DNA from: an uncultured Clostridia bacterium
GTDB lineage: Bacteria > Bacillota > Clostridia > TANB77 > CAG-508
Assembly (NCBI GenBank): GCA_904419495.1
Contig: CAJFRV010000013.1
Location: forward strand, 1-51,458
Reading direction: 5' to 3'
DNA: 51,458 nt
In this document: positions 26,426 to 34,698 of the stretch, piece by piece
Position numbering within the stretch: the stretch's first letter is position 1
Layout: each line of letters begins with the position of its first letter
The notes under the pieces: model-generated
Seen by the model: only the letters and a program-made list of their open reading frames with translations
Databases searched by the model: none
What the model was told of the DNA's origin: nothing
Translations under genes and position numbers: made by a program

Positions 26426-27076
26426 ATGATAGAATTTTTAAGTACATGGGCAAAAAGTCTCGGATTAGCAATTATTGTGATATCCATATTAGAAATGCTA
26501 TTACCCAATAATAAAACAAAAAAATACGTAAGGATGATATTTGGCGTTTATATTTTATTTACCATAATATCACCATTTATAAAAAATAAAGACATATTAG
26601 ATGTTAGTACAGATGATTTTAATACATATATTTATGACAATACAAGTAATCAAGTAGAAGATAACCAAACTTCTATGAATAGTCGAATAGAAGAAATTTA
26701 TATAGAAGAATTAGAAAAAGATATAACAAAAAAAATAGAAGATTTAGGATATCAAGTGATAACATGTAATGTTTATGCAACATTGTCCAGTAAAAATGAA
26801 GAAAATTATATAGAAGAAATTGTATTAACTGTTGAAAAAAGCAAGGAACAAGAGACGAAAGAAAACAACCAACAACAAGAAGAAAGCATTGAAGACAAAT
26901 TAGTAGAAGAAATACAAAAAATAAAACCAGTTAATACAACTATAGGAGAAATTAGTAGAAATGACAAAGAAAAAAAGAATAATGAACAAAACATAAGTAA
27001 TCAAGACATTCAAAAGATAAAAAAATTCTTAAAGGAAGAATATGGAGTTGAAGAAAGATGTTTAAAGATAAATTGA
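26426..27076 (+). CDS. spoIIIAF: Stage III sporulation protein AF
   Basis: A 216-residue protein with two N-terminal helices (~8-26 and ~37-55) and a hydrophilic extracytoplasmic C-terminal domain, as in SpoIIIAF. The NKTKKYVRMIFGVYILFTII segment is the family hallmark. The C-terminal linker is unusually Gln/Glu-rich (~140-160). GGGGAAG precedes the ATG. Its last 19 bases overlap spoIIIAG, suggesting coupled translation. Confidence 0.9.
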   Translation: MIEFLSTWAKSLGLAIIVISILEMLLPNNKTKKYVRMIFGVYILFTIISPFIKNKDILDVSTDDFNTYIYDNTSNQVEDNQTSMNSRIEEIYIEELEKDITKKIEDLGYQVITCNVYATLSSKNEENYIEEIVLTVEKSKEQETKENNQQQEESIEDKLVEEIQKIKPVNTTIGEISRNDKEKKNNEQNISNQDIQKIKKFLKEEYGVEERCLKIN

Positions 27077-27681
27077 AAAGTTTAATTAATCCAGAAGAAG
27101 GAAGTAAAAATAATAAAAAAAAGATAGAGAATTTAATATTCTTTGTTATCATATTAATCATTACAATTGTGGTTATAAATATTATATGGAATGGAGATAA
27201 AAAGAGTAGTAAAGATGAAAATTTGCAAAATGATACTTCTAAACAATTGGCAAGACAAAACACAAATGCAACCATAGAAGTAGGAAGCAATAGTACAAAT
27301 GAACTAGAAATAAGATTAAAAGATATATTATCTAAAATTCAAGGTGTGGGAGAAGTAGAAGTATTAATTAATTATTCTGAATCCAGTGAAATTGTTCCTA
27401 TGTATAATGAAAATACAAAAAGTAGTAATACAGAAGAAACAGATACATCAGGAGGAACAAGAACAATACAAGAAACAGATTCACAAAAAGAAATAATCTA
27501 TCAAGAAGATAGTGGAGAAAAGACACCAATAACGCAAAAAGTAGTAGAACCTAAAATAGAAGGAGCAATTATTACCGCAAAAGGAGCAAATAATGCAGAG
27601 GTAAAAGCAAAAATTATTCAAGCTGTTGAAGCAGTAACAGGTTTAGCAACTCATAAAATACAAGTATTTGAAATGAATTGA
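27058..27681 (+). CDS. spoIIIAG: Stage III sporulation protein AG
   Basis: A 207-residue membrane-anchored ring protein (helix ~24-42) whose extracytoplasmic domain forms large rings in the forespore intermembrane space in other spore formers. The LEIRLKDILSKIQGVGEVEVLI segment (~80-101) and the C-terminal IEGAIITAKGANNAEVKAKIIQAVEAV (split ~168-194) are typical of this ring-building fold, shared with type III secretion proteins. The central loop (~105-150, Glu/Thr/Ser-rich) corresponds to the beta-triangle insertion of SpoIIIAG. Confidence 0.93.
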   Translation: MFKDKLKSLINPEEGSKNNKKKIENLIFFVIILIITIVVINIIWNGDKKSSKDENLQNDTSKQLARQNTNATIEVGSNSTNELEIRLKDILSKIQGVGEVEVLINYSESSEIVPMYNENTKSSNTEETDTSGGTRTIQETDSQKEIIYQEDSGEKTPITQKVVEPKIEGAIITAKGANNAEVKAKIIQAVEAVTGLATHKIQVFEMN

Positions 27682-27694
27682 CATCTATTTGGGT

Positions 27695-27850
27695 GTCCAA
27701 TTGGGGACGTTTCTTTTTGCGACATTTTTATGTAAAGTTAAGTGCGTTTTTAAATACTTATAATATAAAATTAGAATATTTCATAATTATTAAAGTTATA
27801 ATTATAACTTTACATAAAAATGTCGCAAAAAGAAACGTCCCCAATTGGAC
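27695..27850. mobile_element. REP/MITE family A element, short form with perfect arms
   Basis: Left arm 27695-27740 and right arm 27805-27850 are perfect 46-base inverted repeats (begin GTCCAATTGGGGACGTTTC) around a 64-base AT-rich interior. There is no coding capacity. Perfect arms suggest this copy is the youngest in the window. It splits spoIIIAG from spoIIIAH, inside what is normally one operon, and would fold into a long hairpin in the transcript. Confidence 0.85.
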
Positions 27851-27884
27851 ATTAAAATGCACAAAAAAGAAAGGAGATTAAAGT

Positions 27885-28577
27885 ATGAAAATAATGAAAG
27901 GATTATTGAAGAAAAATCAAGTGATTATTTATGTAATTGCCCTTATGTTAGTTACAGCTGGATACCTAAATTATACGACAAACACAAGCCAGCAAGTATC
28001 AGCACAAACAGCTATGGAGATGGAGGCTAATGATGATATGCAAATTGCTGATATAGGGGATGCAACATTAGTCAATAGTGATCCTGTTACAGAAAATACA
28101 ACAGATGCAAATTCTATAAATAATACAACAAATTCAGAAACTGTAGGAGAAGTAGAAGAAGATAGGAATGAGACTACAAATGAATTAACTGAAAATACTA
28201 CATCCACACAAACAAATGCAACAATTTCAACAGATGAATATTTCACAAAATCTAAATTAGAAAGAGATACGATGTATTCACAAATGATAGAAAGCTATGA
28301 AAAAGTATTAAATAGTACAAATAGTTTAGAAACACAAAAACAAAGTGCAACAGAGGAAATAAAGAAAATTAATGATACAAAAAATAGTATTATGGTTTGT
28401 GAAAATTTAATTAGTACAAAAGGTTTTACAAATAATGTTATATTTGTAAATGGAAATAGTATTAGCGTTATTATTGGTGTAGAGGAGTTGAAACAAGAAG
28501 AAGTAGCACAAATACAAAATATTATTTCAAGAGAATTAAATGCAGAAATTGAAAATATACATATATCTACAAAATAG
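27885..28577 (+). CDS. spoIIIAH: Stage III sporulation protein AH (SpoIIIAH-like)
   Basis: A 230-residue protein with an N-terminal helix (~11-29), a Thr/Asn/Glu-rich linker (~40-120) and a C-terminal domain (~125-230) of the SpoIIIAH/YscJ ring-building fold. SpoIIIAH crosses the mother-cell membrane and binds SpoIIQ from the forespore; a SpoIIQ-like partner is encoded at 47954 in this window. Start supported by AAAGGAGA. A REP/MITE element separates it from spoIIIAG, so expression may depend on read-through. Confidence 0.9.
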   Translation: MKIMKGLLKKNQVIIYVIALMLVTAGYLNYTTNTSQQVSAQTAMEMEANDDMQIADIGDATLVNSDPVTENTTDANSINNTTNSETVGEVEEDRNETTNELTENTTSTQTNATISTDEYFTKSKLERDTMYSQMIESYEKVLNSTNSLETQKQSATEEIKKINDTKNSIMVCENLISTKGFTNNVIFVNGNSISVIIGVEELKQEEVAQIQNIISRELNAEIENIHISTK

Positions 28578-28624
28578 AAAAAATAGCTTAAGAATATTAA
28601 ATATTAAAATATTCCTAAGCTATT
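28578..28624. terminator. Bidirectional terminator between spoIIIAH and the XRE gene
   Basis: AAATAGCTTAAGAATATT and AATATTCCTAAGCTATTT pair with one mismatch, flanked by A and T runs on both sides, so it can end spoIIIAH on plus and the convergent regulator on minus. Confidence 0.75.
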
Positions 28625-28821
28625 TTATTGGCCATTATTCTTATGTATTCACCTAATTCTTCATCTGTTAATTCTAATTCTAAAATTAGGTTTTTTAGAA
28701 CATCTCGTCTAGGTAAGTCTTCTTCATTATCAATGCGTATATATTGTCTTAAACTAATTCCTAGTATTTCAGACATTTTTTCCTGTGTGTATTTTTTTTC
28801 CTGTCTTTTTTCTTTAATCAT
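28615..28821 (-). CDS. Small XRE-family helix-turn-helix regulator
   Basis: A 68-residue protein that is almost only a lambda-repressor-like HTH: the YTQEKMSEILGISLRQYIRIDNEE stretch covers helices 1-4 (about residues 11-34; written here as the family pattern Q-x-x-x-S-x-x-L-G-I-S-x-x-x-Y). No sensor domain follows. AAGGTGA supports the start. Just upstream lies a perfect TGACATT-T-AATGTCA palindrome plus a third half-site, which fits autorepression. It is divergent from the BspA-like surface protein gene, so it may also control that gene. Confidence 0.85.
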   Translation of the reverse strand: MIKEKRQEKKYTQEKMSEILGISLRQYIRIDNEEDLPRRDVLKNLILELELTDEELGEYIRIMANKIA

Positions 28822-28882
28822 AAAACATCACCTTAAATTAATGCTTAAGGTAATTATGCCATAAAAAGAAATTGAATTGTAT

Positions 28883-28919
28883 TGACATTTAATGTCAGTA
28901 CAAAAAAGTGACATTAAAT
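28883..28919. promoter_or_regulatory. Putative operator of the XRE regulator
   Basis: Perfect 15-base palindrome TGACATTTAATGTCA (28883-28897) plus a further TGACATTAAAT (28909-28919). On the minus strand the palindrome lies between a TTGTAC (-35) and TACAAT (-10) of the regulator's own likely promoter, 60-100 bases before its start codon. Confidence 0.65.
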
Positions 28920-28944
28920 ATTTTTTAATTAAAAAATAAAAAGT

Positions 28945-28965
28945 CTTAGAGTTTTTTACTCTAAG
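28945..28965. repeat. Short perfect inverted repeat
   Basis: CTTAGAG (28945-28951) and CTCTAAG (28959-28965). On the minus strand it is followed by ACTTTTT, like a small terminator, but no minus-strand gene lies upstream. A related half-copy (TTCTTAGAGTAAAAAA) occurs at about 29127, before the surface protein gene. The rest of the 28822-29165 gap shows no further gene. Confidence 0.4.
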
Positions 28966-29165
28966 AAAGATTAATATAAGGTAATCATAACAATAAAATA
29001 GTGAAATGTCAATAAAATTCAATTGAAGAAAATGGAGAATGTTTTAAGAAAAAAATAATAAAAATTCAAAAAATAAAATAGAAAAAAATAAAGTAATATC
29101 AATGCTTGTAGGATTTTCATAATTTCTTAGAGTAAAAAAATAATAGAAACCAAAGGAGAGAAATT

Positions 29166-31250
29166 ATGAAAACTAAAGAAAATAGAAAAAATAAAGGAAT
29201 TACCTTAATAGCCTTAGTTATCACAATTATAGTATTACTAATTTTAGCAGGAATTACGATAGGAGCGATAACAGGAGACAATGGAATTATACAAAATGCA
29301 TTAAGTGCAAAGGAAAAAACAGAAATTGCAAATGAAAGAGAAATTGTAGAAGAAGCAACTGTTAGAGCAATGGGAAATAATAAAAGAGGAAATCTTGTAA
29401 GAGATGAATTGCAAGAAGAATTGGATAAAATAACAGGAGAAGGAAAAACCATTGTAACAGAAGATACAGAAGAATCAGGATACTTTGTAAAGTTTGTAGA
29501 TAGTGGAAGAATCTATAAAGTTAGTATAGATGGAGATGTAGAATATTTAGGAGAAGAAGATGAACTAATTACACAAGCAGAAATTATGGCAAATCCAGAA
29601 AGCAATTCAACACCAGAATTAATACAACAAGTAGACTTAACTGTAAAAACACCAATTGAAATAGAAGGAGCAGAGTATTCATTAGTAGTAGGAGGAGATT
29701 ATTACTTGTGGGTAAGAATTGTTGTAGGAGAGATAGAAAGAGAAGCATGTTTTGGACCATATGCGATAAAAGATCATACAACTTTGGTAGCAACTAGTGG
29801 GGAAACAGAGTCAACATCAGGATTTTTAGGAAATAGTGAAGTACAAAGAGGAAAAATACAAAATATTAATATAATTACATCATTAGAGGGACATAGTGTA
29901 GATGATGAAAACACATGGGATGTATCACAAAGTCAAAATGGAATGTATTTAGCATGGTATGAAATAAATGAAAATGGATATTATGATGTAACGATTGCAG
30001 GAGATGGAGGAATAGTTGCAAATAGTAATTCGAGTAACTTATTTAGAGGAATAGGACATGGAATAACGAATACAAATGTAGAAGTAACAATAACAGGATT
30101 AGAGTATTTAGATACAGGTTTAGTAACAAATATGGGAAGTATGTTTAATACATGTAAAACAAGTAGTTTAGATTTAAGCAACTTTGATACAAGTAATGTT
30201 ACAAGTATGGGAGGAATGTTTGCAGGTTGTAGTAGTTTAACAAGCCTAGATGTAACTAATTTTGATACAAGTAAAGTAACAAGTATGAATAATATGTTTG
30301 AAAGTTGTAGTAGTATAACAAATTTAGATTTATCTCATTTTGATACAAGTAATGTGACAAATATGAGAAGAATGTTTATGTATTGTAGCAATTTAATAAC
30401 ATTAGATATAAGTAATTTTGATACAAGCCATGTTTGGAGTATGTGGGGGATGTTTCATAGTTGTAGTAAATTAATAGAATTAGATTTAAGTAGCTTTAAT
30501 ACTAGTAACGTAACTGATATGGCCAGTATGTTTCTAAGTTGCAGTAATTTGATGAAATTAGATATAAGTAATTTTAACACAAGCAAAGTGACTAATATAA
30601 TAAGTATGTTTATGGGTTGTACTAAATTAACAGAATTAGATTTAAGTAATTTCGATACAAGTAATTTAACAAGTTTGTCGTCTATGTTTTATAACTGTAG
30701 CAACTTAACAACTTTAGATGTAAGTAGTTTTGATACGAGTAAAGTAACAAGTATGAGACAAATGTTTGATGGTTGTAGTAATTTAATTAATTTTGATATA
30801 AGTAAATTTGATACATTAAATGTTACAGATATGCATAGGATGTTTTTTGGTTGTGGATTTAGTGATATAAATCTTGATAATTTTAATACAAGTAAAGTAA
30901 CTGATATGTCATTTATGTTTGCACGTAATACAAATTTAGTTAGATTAAGTTTAACTAAATTTGATACTAGTAATGTAACGAAGATGTCTTCAATGTTTGA
31001 AGGTTGTACCAAATTACAAGAGTTAGATTTAAGTAGTTTTAATACTTCTAAAGTGACAAGTATGACTACTATGTTTAGACTATGTAGTAAATTGTCAAAT
31101 TTAAATATCAGGAATTTTGATATGACAAATGTGGACAGTTATGGAGATATGTTTGCCAGTACACAATCAAACATAGAAATAATAACAAACACAGATACAG
31201 AAGCATGGCTACGAGAAAAATTTCCAAATTTAACAAACATACACCAATAA
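29166..31250 (+). CDS. Surface protein with pilin-like N-terminus and BspA/DUF285 repeats
   Basis: A 694-residue protein. Residues 1-35 look like a type IV prepilin signal: a basic leader ending KG, then the hydrophobic ITLIALVITIIVLLILAGIT, but with Ile rather than the usual Phe after the Gly and no Glu at +5. A mixed domain (~55-300) follows. Then about fourteen 24-residue units run from ~310 to ~675, of the form LDLSNFDTSNVTSMxxMFxxC, the DUF285/BspA leucine-rich type that forms a surface solenoid in gut bacteria, protists and mycoplasmas. The last unit is degenerate. Such proteins bind host or bacterial partners. Good start with AAAGGAGAG. Confidence 0.87.
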   Translation: MKTKENRKNKGITLIALVITIIVLLILAGITIGAITGDNGIIQNALSAKEKTEIANEREIVEEATVRAMGNNKRGNLVRDELQEELDKITGEGKTIVTEDTEESGYFVKFVDSGRIYKVSIDGDVEYLGEEDELITQAEIMANPESNSTPELIQQVDLTVKTPIEIEGAEYSLVVGGDYYLWVRIVVGEIEREACFGPYAIKDHTTLVATSGETESTSGFLGNSEVQRGKIQNINIITSLEGHSVDDENTWDVSQSQNGMYLAWYEINENGYYDVTIAGDGGIVANSNSSNLFRGIGHGITNTNVEVTITGLEYLDTGLVTNMGSMFNTCKTSSLDLSNFDTSNVTSMGGMFAGCSSLTSLDVTNFDTSKVTSMNNMFESCSSITNLDLSHFDTSNVTNMRRMFMYCSNLITLDISNFDTSHVWSMWGMFHSCSKLIELDLSSFNTSNVTDMASMFLSCSNLMKLDISNFNTSKVTNIISMFMGCTKLTELDLSNFDTSNLTSLSSMFYNCSNLTTLDVSSFDTSKVTSMRQMFDGCSNLINFDISKFDTLNVTDMHRMFFGCGFSDINLDNFNTSKVTDMSFMFARNTNLVRLSLTKFDTSNVTKMSSMFEGCTKLQELDLSSFNTSKVTSMTTMFRLCSKLSNLNIRNFDMTNVDSYGDMFASTQSNIEIITNTDTEAWLREKFPNLTNIHQ

Positions 31251-31277
31251 TATAAAATAGTTATTAAGGAGGAGCTA

Positions 31278-31895
31278 ATGTCAGATAAAAGGAAAAAAAC
31301 AATAATAGGAGCTATAATAATAGCAATAATATTAATATTAGTAATAACTTTAATATTATTAAATAAAAACAAAAATGAAGAACCAGAAAATTTACAAAAT
31401 ATCGAACTGACAACAGAACTATTAGATACAGAAGATATAGAAAGTTTACCATATGAAACAGAAGAAACACAAGAAGAAATATCATCAAAATATATAACAG
31501 GAAGAGATAAATATGAAGTAAAAGCAAATGTCCAAGCAGGAGAAACAAAAGGAAAGATGATATATGTAAGAGGAAATTATGATAAATTAAATATATACAA
31601 AACAGAATATACTTTAAATAAATATGAGGATAAAACAACAAAAGTAAGGAATATTATGCAAGAGTTTGAAATGTTGTGTGAAGGATATATGGAAGTAACA
31701 GATGAAGAATATAAAGAAACAGAGCAATTGTATGGAGAAAGTAGTGCAGACTTTGAACTGCCTATAGAAGAAAGTATATATAGTGATGGTAGATTGTACA
31801 GTAAAACATATAAAAGTGAAGAAAATGAATATGATATTAATTTTTATAAGCAGGATAATAAAATTATATGTGAGTTTGTAAAAATATATAATTAA
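31278..31895 (+). CDS. Membrane-anchored uncharacterised protein, 205 residues
   Basis: I do not recognise this protein. A basic N-terminus (MSDKRKK) and one long helix (~8-28) anchor an acidic extracytoplasmic domain. A Glu/Thr-rich linker (~33-68) precedes a compact region (~70-205) of predicted strands with many Tyr residues. There is no lipobox. AAGGAGGAG precedes the ATG. It lies 27 bases after the BspA-like protein and ends in a strong terminator, so the two form one unit and may work together at the cell surface. Confidence 0.75.
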   Translation: MSDKRKKTIIGAIIIAIILILVITLILLNKNKNEEPENLQNIELTTELLDTEDIESLPYETEETQEEISSKYITGRDKYEVKANVQAGETKGKMIYVRGNYDKLNIYKTEYTLNKYEDKTTKVRNIMQEFEMLCEGYMEVTDEEYKETEQLYGESSADFELPIEESIYSDGRLYSKTYKSEENEYDINFYKQDNKIICEFVKIYN

Positions 31896-31956
31896 ATTCT
31901 GACCACCTATCCTAGCTTGAAAAAAATTAAAAAAATATATATAATATTAAGGGTAT

Positions 31957-31985
31957 AAAAGACAGTATATATACTGTCTTTTTTT
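31957..31985 (+). terminator. Strong rho-independent terminator
   Basis: AAAAGACAGTAT (31957-31968) and ATACTGTCTTTT are a near-perfect palindrome followed by five or more T. Confidence 0.85.
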
Positions 31986-32037
31986 AAAGAAGGAAAAAGT
32001 TGTAAATATAAAATTATCTTTCGTAGGGGGAATATTC

Positions 32038-33381
32038 ATGTTAAAAAAAGTATTAATTGCAAATAGAGGGGAAATCGCGGTCAGAATTATAAGAGCGTGC
32101 AGAGAAATGGGAATTAGAACAGTAGCTATTTATTCAGAAGCAGATAAAAATGCCTTACATGTGCAATTAGCAGATGAAGCTATCTGCGTAGGCCCAGCAC
32201 CATCAAATAAAAGTTATTTAAATGTAAAAGCCATATTAGAAGCAGCATGTTTAACAGGTGCAGATAGTATTCATCCGGGATTTGGATTCTTATCAGAAAA
32301 TGCAAATTTTGCAAAAATATGTCAAGAAATGGGAATTAAATTCATAGGACCTGATTATAAACTAATTGAATTATTAGGGAATAAATCAAAAGCTAAAGAA
32401 ACAATGAAAAGAGCAGGCGTTCCAGTTGTTCCGGGATCAGATGGATTAATCTATTCAAAAGAACAAGCAGTAAATTTGGCAGAAGAAATAAAATATCCTG
32501 TTATGTTAAAAGCATCAGCAGGGGGAGGCGGAAGAGGCATTAGAGTTGCCTATTCTAAAGCAGAATTAGAAAAAGAATATGATATTGTAAAACAAGAAGC
32601 AAAAGTTTCTTTTAATGATGATAGCCTTTATTTAGAAAAATTTGTAGAAAATCCAAGACATGTTGAAATCCAAATACTAGCTGATGAACATGGAAATTGT
32701 ATTCACCTAGGAGAAAGAGATTGCTCTGTTCAAAGAAGAAATCAAAAAGTATTAGAAGAAACACCAAGTGGTATATTAGATGAGAAAACAAGAAAGAAAA
32801 TGGGAGAAGTAGCAGTAAAAGCAGTAAAAGAAATTGGGTATTCAAATGCAGGAACCATTGAATTTTTGGTAGATAAAAATAAAGATTTCTACTTTATGGA
32901 AATGAATACAAGAGTACAAGTAGAGCACCCTGTAACAGAAATGGTAACAGGTGTTGATATTATAAAAGAACAAATTAAAATTGCAAGTGGAGAAAAACTA
33001 ACATATAAACAAGAAGATATAAAATTTGAAGGACATTCTATGGAAGTTAGAATTAATGCGGAAAACCCAGATAAAAACTTTATGCCATGTCCGGGAACAA
33101 TAACAGGATTACATGTACCGGGAGGAAATGGGATAAGAGTAGATACGGCGATATATAGTGGCTATACAGTTCCACCAACATATGATTCCATGTTAGCTAA
33201 ATTAATTGTCCATGGAAAAAATAGAGAAGAATCTATAGCAAAAATGAAAAGTGCAGTAGCAGAATTTGTTGTAGAAGGAATTACAACAAATATAGACTTT
33301 TTATTAAAAATATTAGAAAATGAAAACTTTAAAACAAACAATTATGATACATCTTTTATCAAAAAAGAATTTAATATGTAA
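32038..33381 (+). CDS. accC: Acetyl-CoA carboxylase, biotin carboxylase subunit
   Basis: A 447-residue biotin carboxylase, the normal length, catalysing ATP-dependent carboxylation of biotin on BCCP, first step of malonyl-CoA synthesis. LIANRGEIAVRIIRACREMG opens the protein; the ATP-grasp glycine loop KASAGGGGRGIR is at ~159-170; EMNTRVQVEHPVTE (~285-298) holds the active-site Arg and metal-binding Glu and Asn residues. AGGGGG precedes the ATG. The accB (BCCP) gene that usually precedes accC is absent here. A structured, repeat-rich gap separates it from accD. Confidence 0.96.
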   Translation: MLKKVLIANRGEIAVRIIRACREMGIRTVAIYSEADKNALHVQLADEAICVGPAPSNKSYLNVKAILEAACLTGADSIHPGFGFLSENANFAKICQEMGIKFIGPDYKLIELLGNKSKAKETMKRAGVPVVPGSDGLIYSKEQAVNLAEEIKYPVMLKASAGGGGRGIRVAYSKAELEKEYDIVKQEAKVSFNDDSLYLEKFVENPRHVEIQILADEHGNCIHLGERDCSVQRRNQKVLEETPSGILDEKTRKKMGEVAVKAVKEIGYSNAGTIEFLVDKNKDFYFMEMNTRVQVEHPVTEMVTGVDIIKEQIKIASGEKLTYKQEDIKFEGHSMEVRINAENPDKNFMPCPGTITGLHVPGGNGIRVDTAIYSGYTVPPTYDSMLAKLIVHGKNREESIAKMKSAVAEFVVEGITTNIDFLLKILENENFKTNNYDTSFIKKEFNM

Positions 33382-33384
33382 GGA

Positions 33385-33465
33385 AGGCGTGCATTAACGA
33401 AATTAAAGATTTCAATGCACACATGTGAAGATTGCTTCGCAGTACTTCACGAATACAAGAAGCCT
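33385..33465. other. Hairpin-rich gap after accC
   Basis: Outer AGGC (33385-33388) and GCCT (33462-33465) enclose two hairpins, GTGCATT...AATGCAC (33389-33420) and GTGAAG...CTTCAC (33425-33450), a three-way-junction-like layout. Not recognised. The loop segment CGAAATTAAAGATTT recurs (CGAAATCAAAGATTT) at 40619-40633. Confidence 0.4.
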
Positions 33466-33472
33466 AACTTTG

Positions 33473-33530
33473 TTGTATACGGATAAATTCATATAGGGTC
33501 AAGGTAAAAGCCGATTTTTCCTATACAATA
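33473..33530. repeat. Intergenic inverted repeat family B, copy 2
   Basis: Begins TTGTATACGG and ends GCCGATTTTTCCTATACAATA, matching the 3' half of copy 1 at 23943-24004. Confidence 0.6.
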
Positions 33531-33538
33531 GAAAACAA

Positions 33539-33581
33539 GAAATTAGCAATTCAATGGATTTTGCTAATTTCCTTTTGTTTT
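33539..33581 (+). terminator. Terminator between accC and accD
   Basis: GAAATTAGCA (33539-33548) pairs with TGCTAATTTC (33562-33571), followed by CTTTTGTTTT. It separates accC from the accD promoter. Confidence 0.75.
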
Positions 33582-33669
33582 AAGTTACTATATTATTCGA
33601 TGCTAAACATATACTTAGCATTGAATGATAATAGGTGACTAATAAAAAATTTTTGACTACTTGTACTAG

Positions 33670-33698
33670 TTGCAATAAATTCAAAATACATATATAAT
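33670..33698 (+). promoter_or_regulatory. Sigma-A promoter of accD
   Basis: TTGCAA (33670-33675), exactly 17 bases, TATAAT (33693-33698). No FapR- or FabT-like palindrome was recognised around it. Confidence 0.75.
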
Positions 33699-33726
33699 AA
33701 CAAGGATATTAAAGGAGGGAAAGACC

Positions 33727-34572
33727 TTGGTAATTGACAAAGTAAAAAAGGTAAATGAAAAGGAAGAAAAAAGAGTCAAAAATGAAAAAGCCTCAGATAT
33801 GATGATTGGAAAATGGGTAAAATGCGACAAATGTAAAGAAATCATTTATAAAGATGATTTACATCAGAATTTAAGTGTATGTCCAAATTGCGGAAAACAT
33901 TTTAGATTATCATCAAGAAGAAGAATTAAACAAATTGCAGATGAAGGAACTTTTAAAGAAATTGGTGGAGATATTACGACAAAAGATCCATTAAACTTTA
34001 AAGGTTATATGAAAAAAGTAGAAATGTTAAAAGAAAAGACTAAAATAGAAGAAGCTGTGAAATGTGGTATATGCGAAATAGAAGGAGAAAAAGCAGTTCT
34101 TGCTGTCATGGATGGAAATTTTTTAATGGGAAGCATGGGATCAGTAGTAGGAGAAAGAATTACATTAGCAATAGAAACAGCTACTAAGAAAAAATTACCA
34201 TTGGTTATTTTCTGCGTATCAGGTGGGGCAAGAATGCAAGAAGGGATTATTTCTTTAATGCAAATGGCAAAAACCTCAAGTGCACTTACAAAATTAGATA
34301 AAGCAGGACAATTATATATTTCTGTATTAACAGATCCAACGACAGGTGGAGTAACTGCAAGTTTTGCAAGTTTAGGAGATATTATTTTAGCAGAACCGCA
34401 TGCATTAATTGGATTTGCAGGACCAAGGGTTATAGAGCAAACCATCAAACAAAAATTACCAGAAGGCTTCCAAAGTTCAGAATTTTTATTAGAGCATGGA
34501 TTTATTGATAAAATAGTAGAAAGAAAAGATATGAAATCAACAATTGCAAAATTAATCCGATTACATAAGTAA
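33727..34572 (+). CDS. accD: Acetyl-CoA carboxylase carboxyltransferase, beta subunit
   Basis: A 281-residue beta subunit. The zinc ribbon is Cys33, Cys36, Cys52 and Cys55; the carboxyltransferase core has [12 protein letters not shown] (~162-173) and [14 protein letters not shown] (~200-213), which bind the carboxybiotin and CoA thioester. It starts with TTG at 33727, eight bases after AAAGGAGGG; the N-terminal ~25 residues are Lys/Glu-rich and extra compared with most homologues. With accA it forms the alpha2beta2 transferase. Confidence 0.95.
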   Translation: MVIDKVKKVNEKEEKRVKNEKASDMMIGKWVKCDKCKEIIYKDDLHQNLSVCPNCGKHFRLSSRRRIKQIADEGTFKEIGGDITTKDPLNFKGYMKKVEMLKEKTKIEEAVKCGICEIEGEKAVLAVMDGNFLMGSMGSVVGERITLAIETATKKKLPLVIFCVSGGARMQEGIISLMQMAKTSSALTKLDKAGQLYISVLTDPTTGGVTASFASLGDIILAEPHALIGFAGPRVIEQTIKQKLPEGFQSSEFLLEHGFIDKIVERKDMKSTIAKLIRLHK

Positions 34573-34698
34573 ATATAATAGAATACAAATAAGAGTCAAC
34601 AATAAATCACAAGAAGAGGGGACAATCCTTAACAGAAGAGGAAAAGACTTAATGATAAGGAGTGTCTCCGGACAGACTATAAAAAAGGAGGAAAAAAT

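Noticed and set aside
29166..31250. Repeat array resembling CRISPR at first sight
   Set aside because: The 72-base period stays in frame and encodes DUF285 units; there are no spacers or identical repeats.
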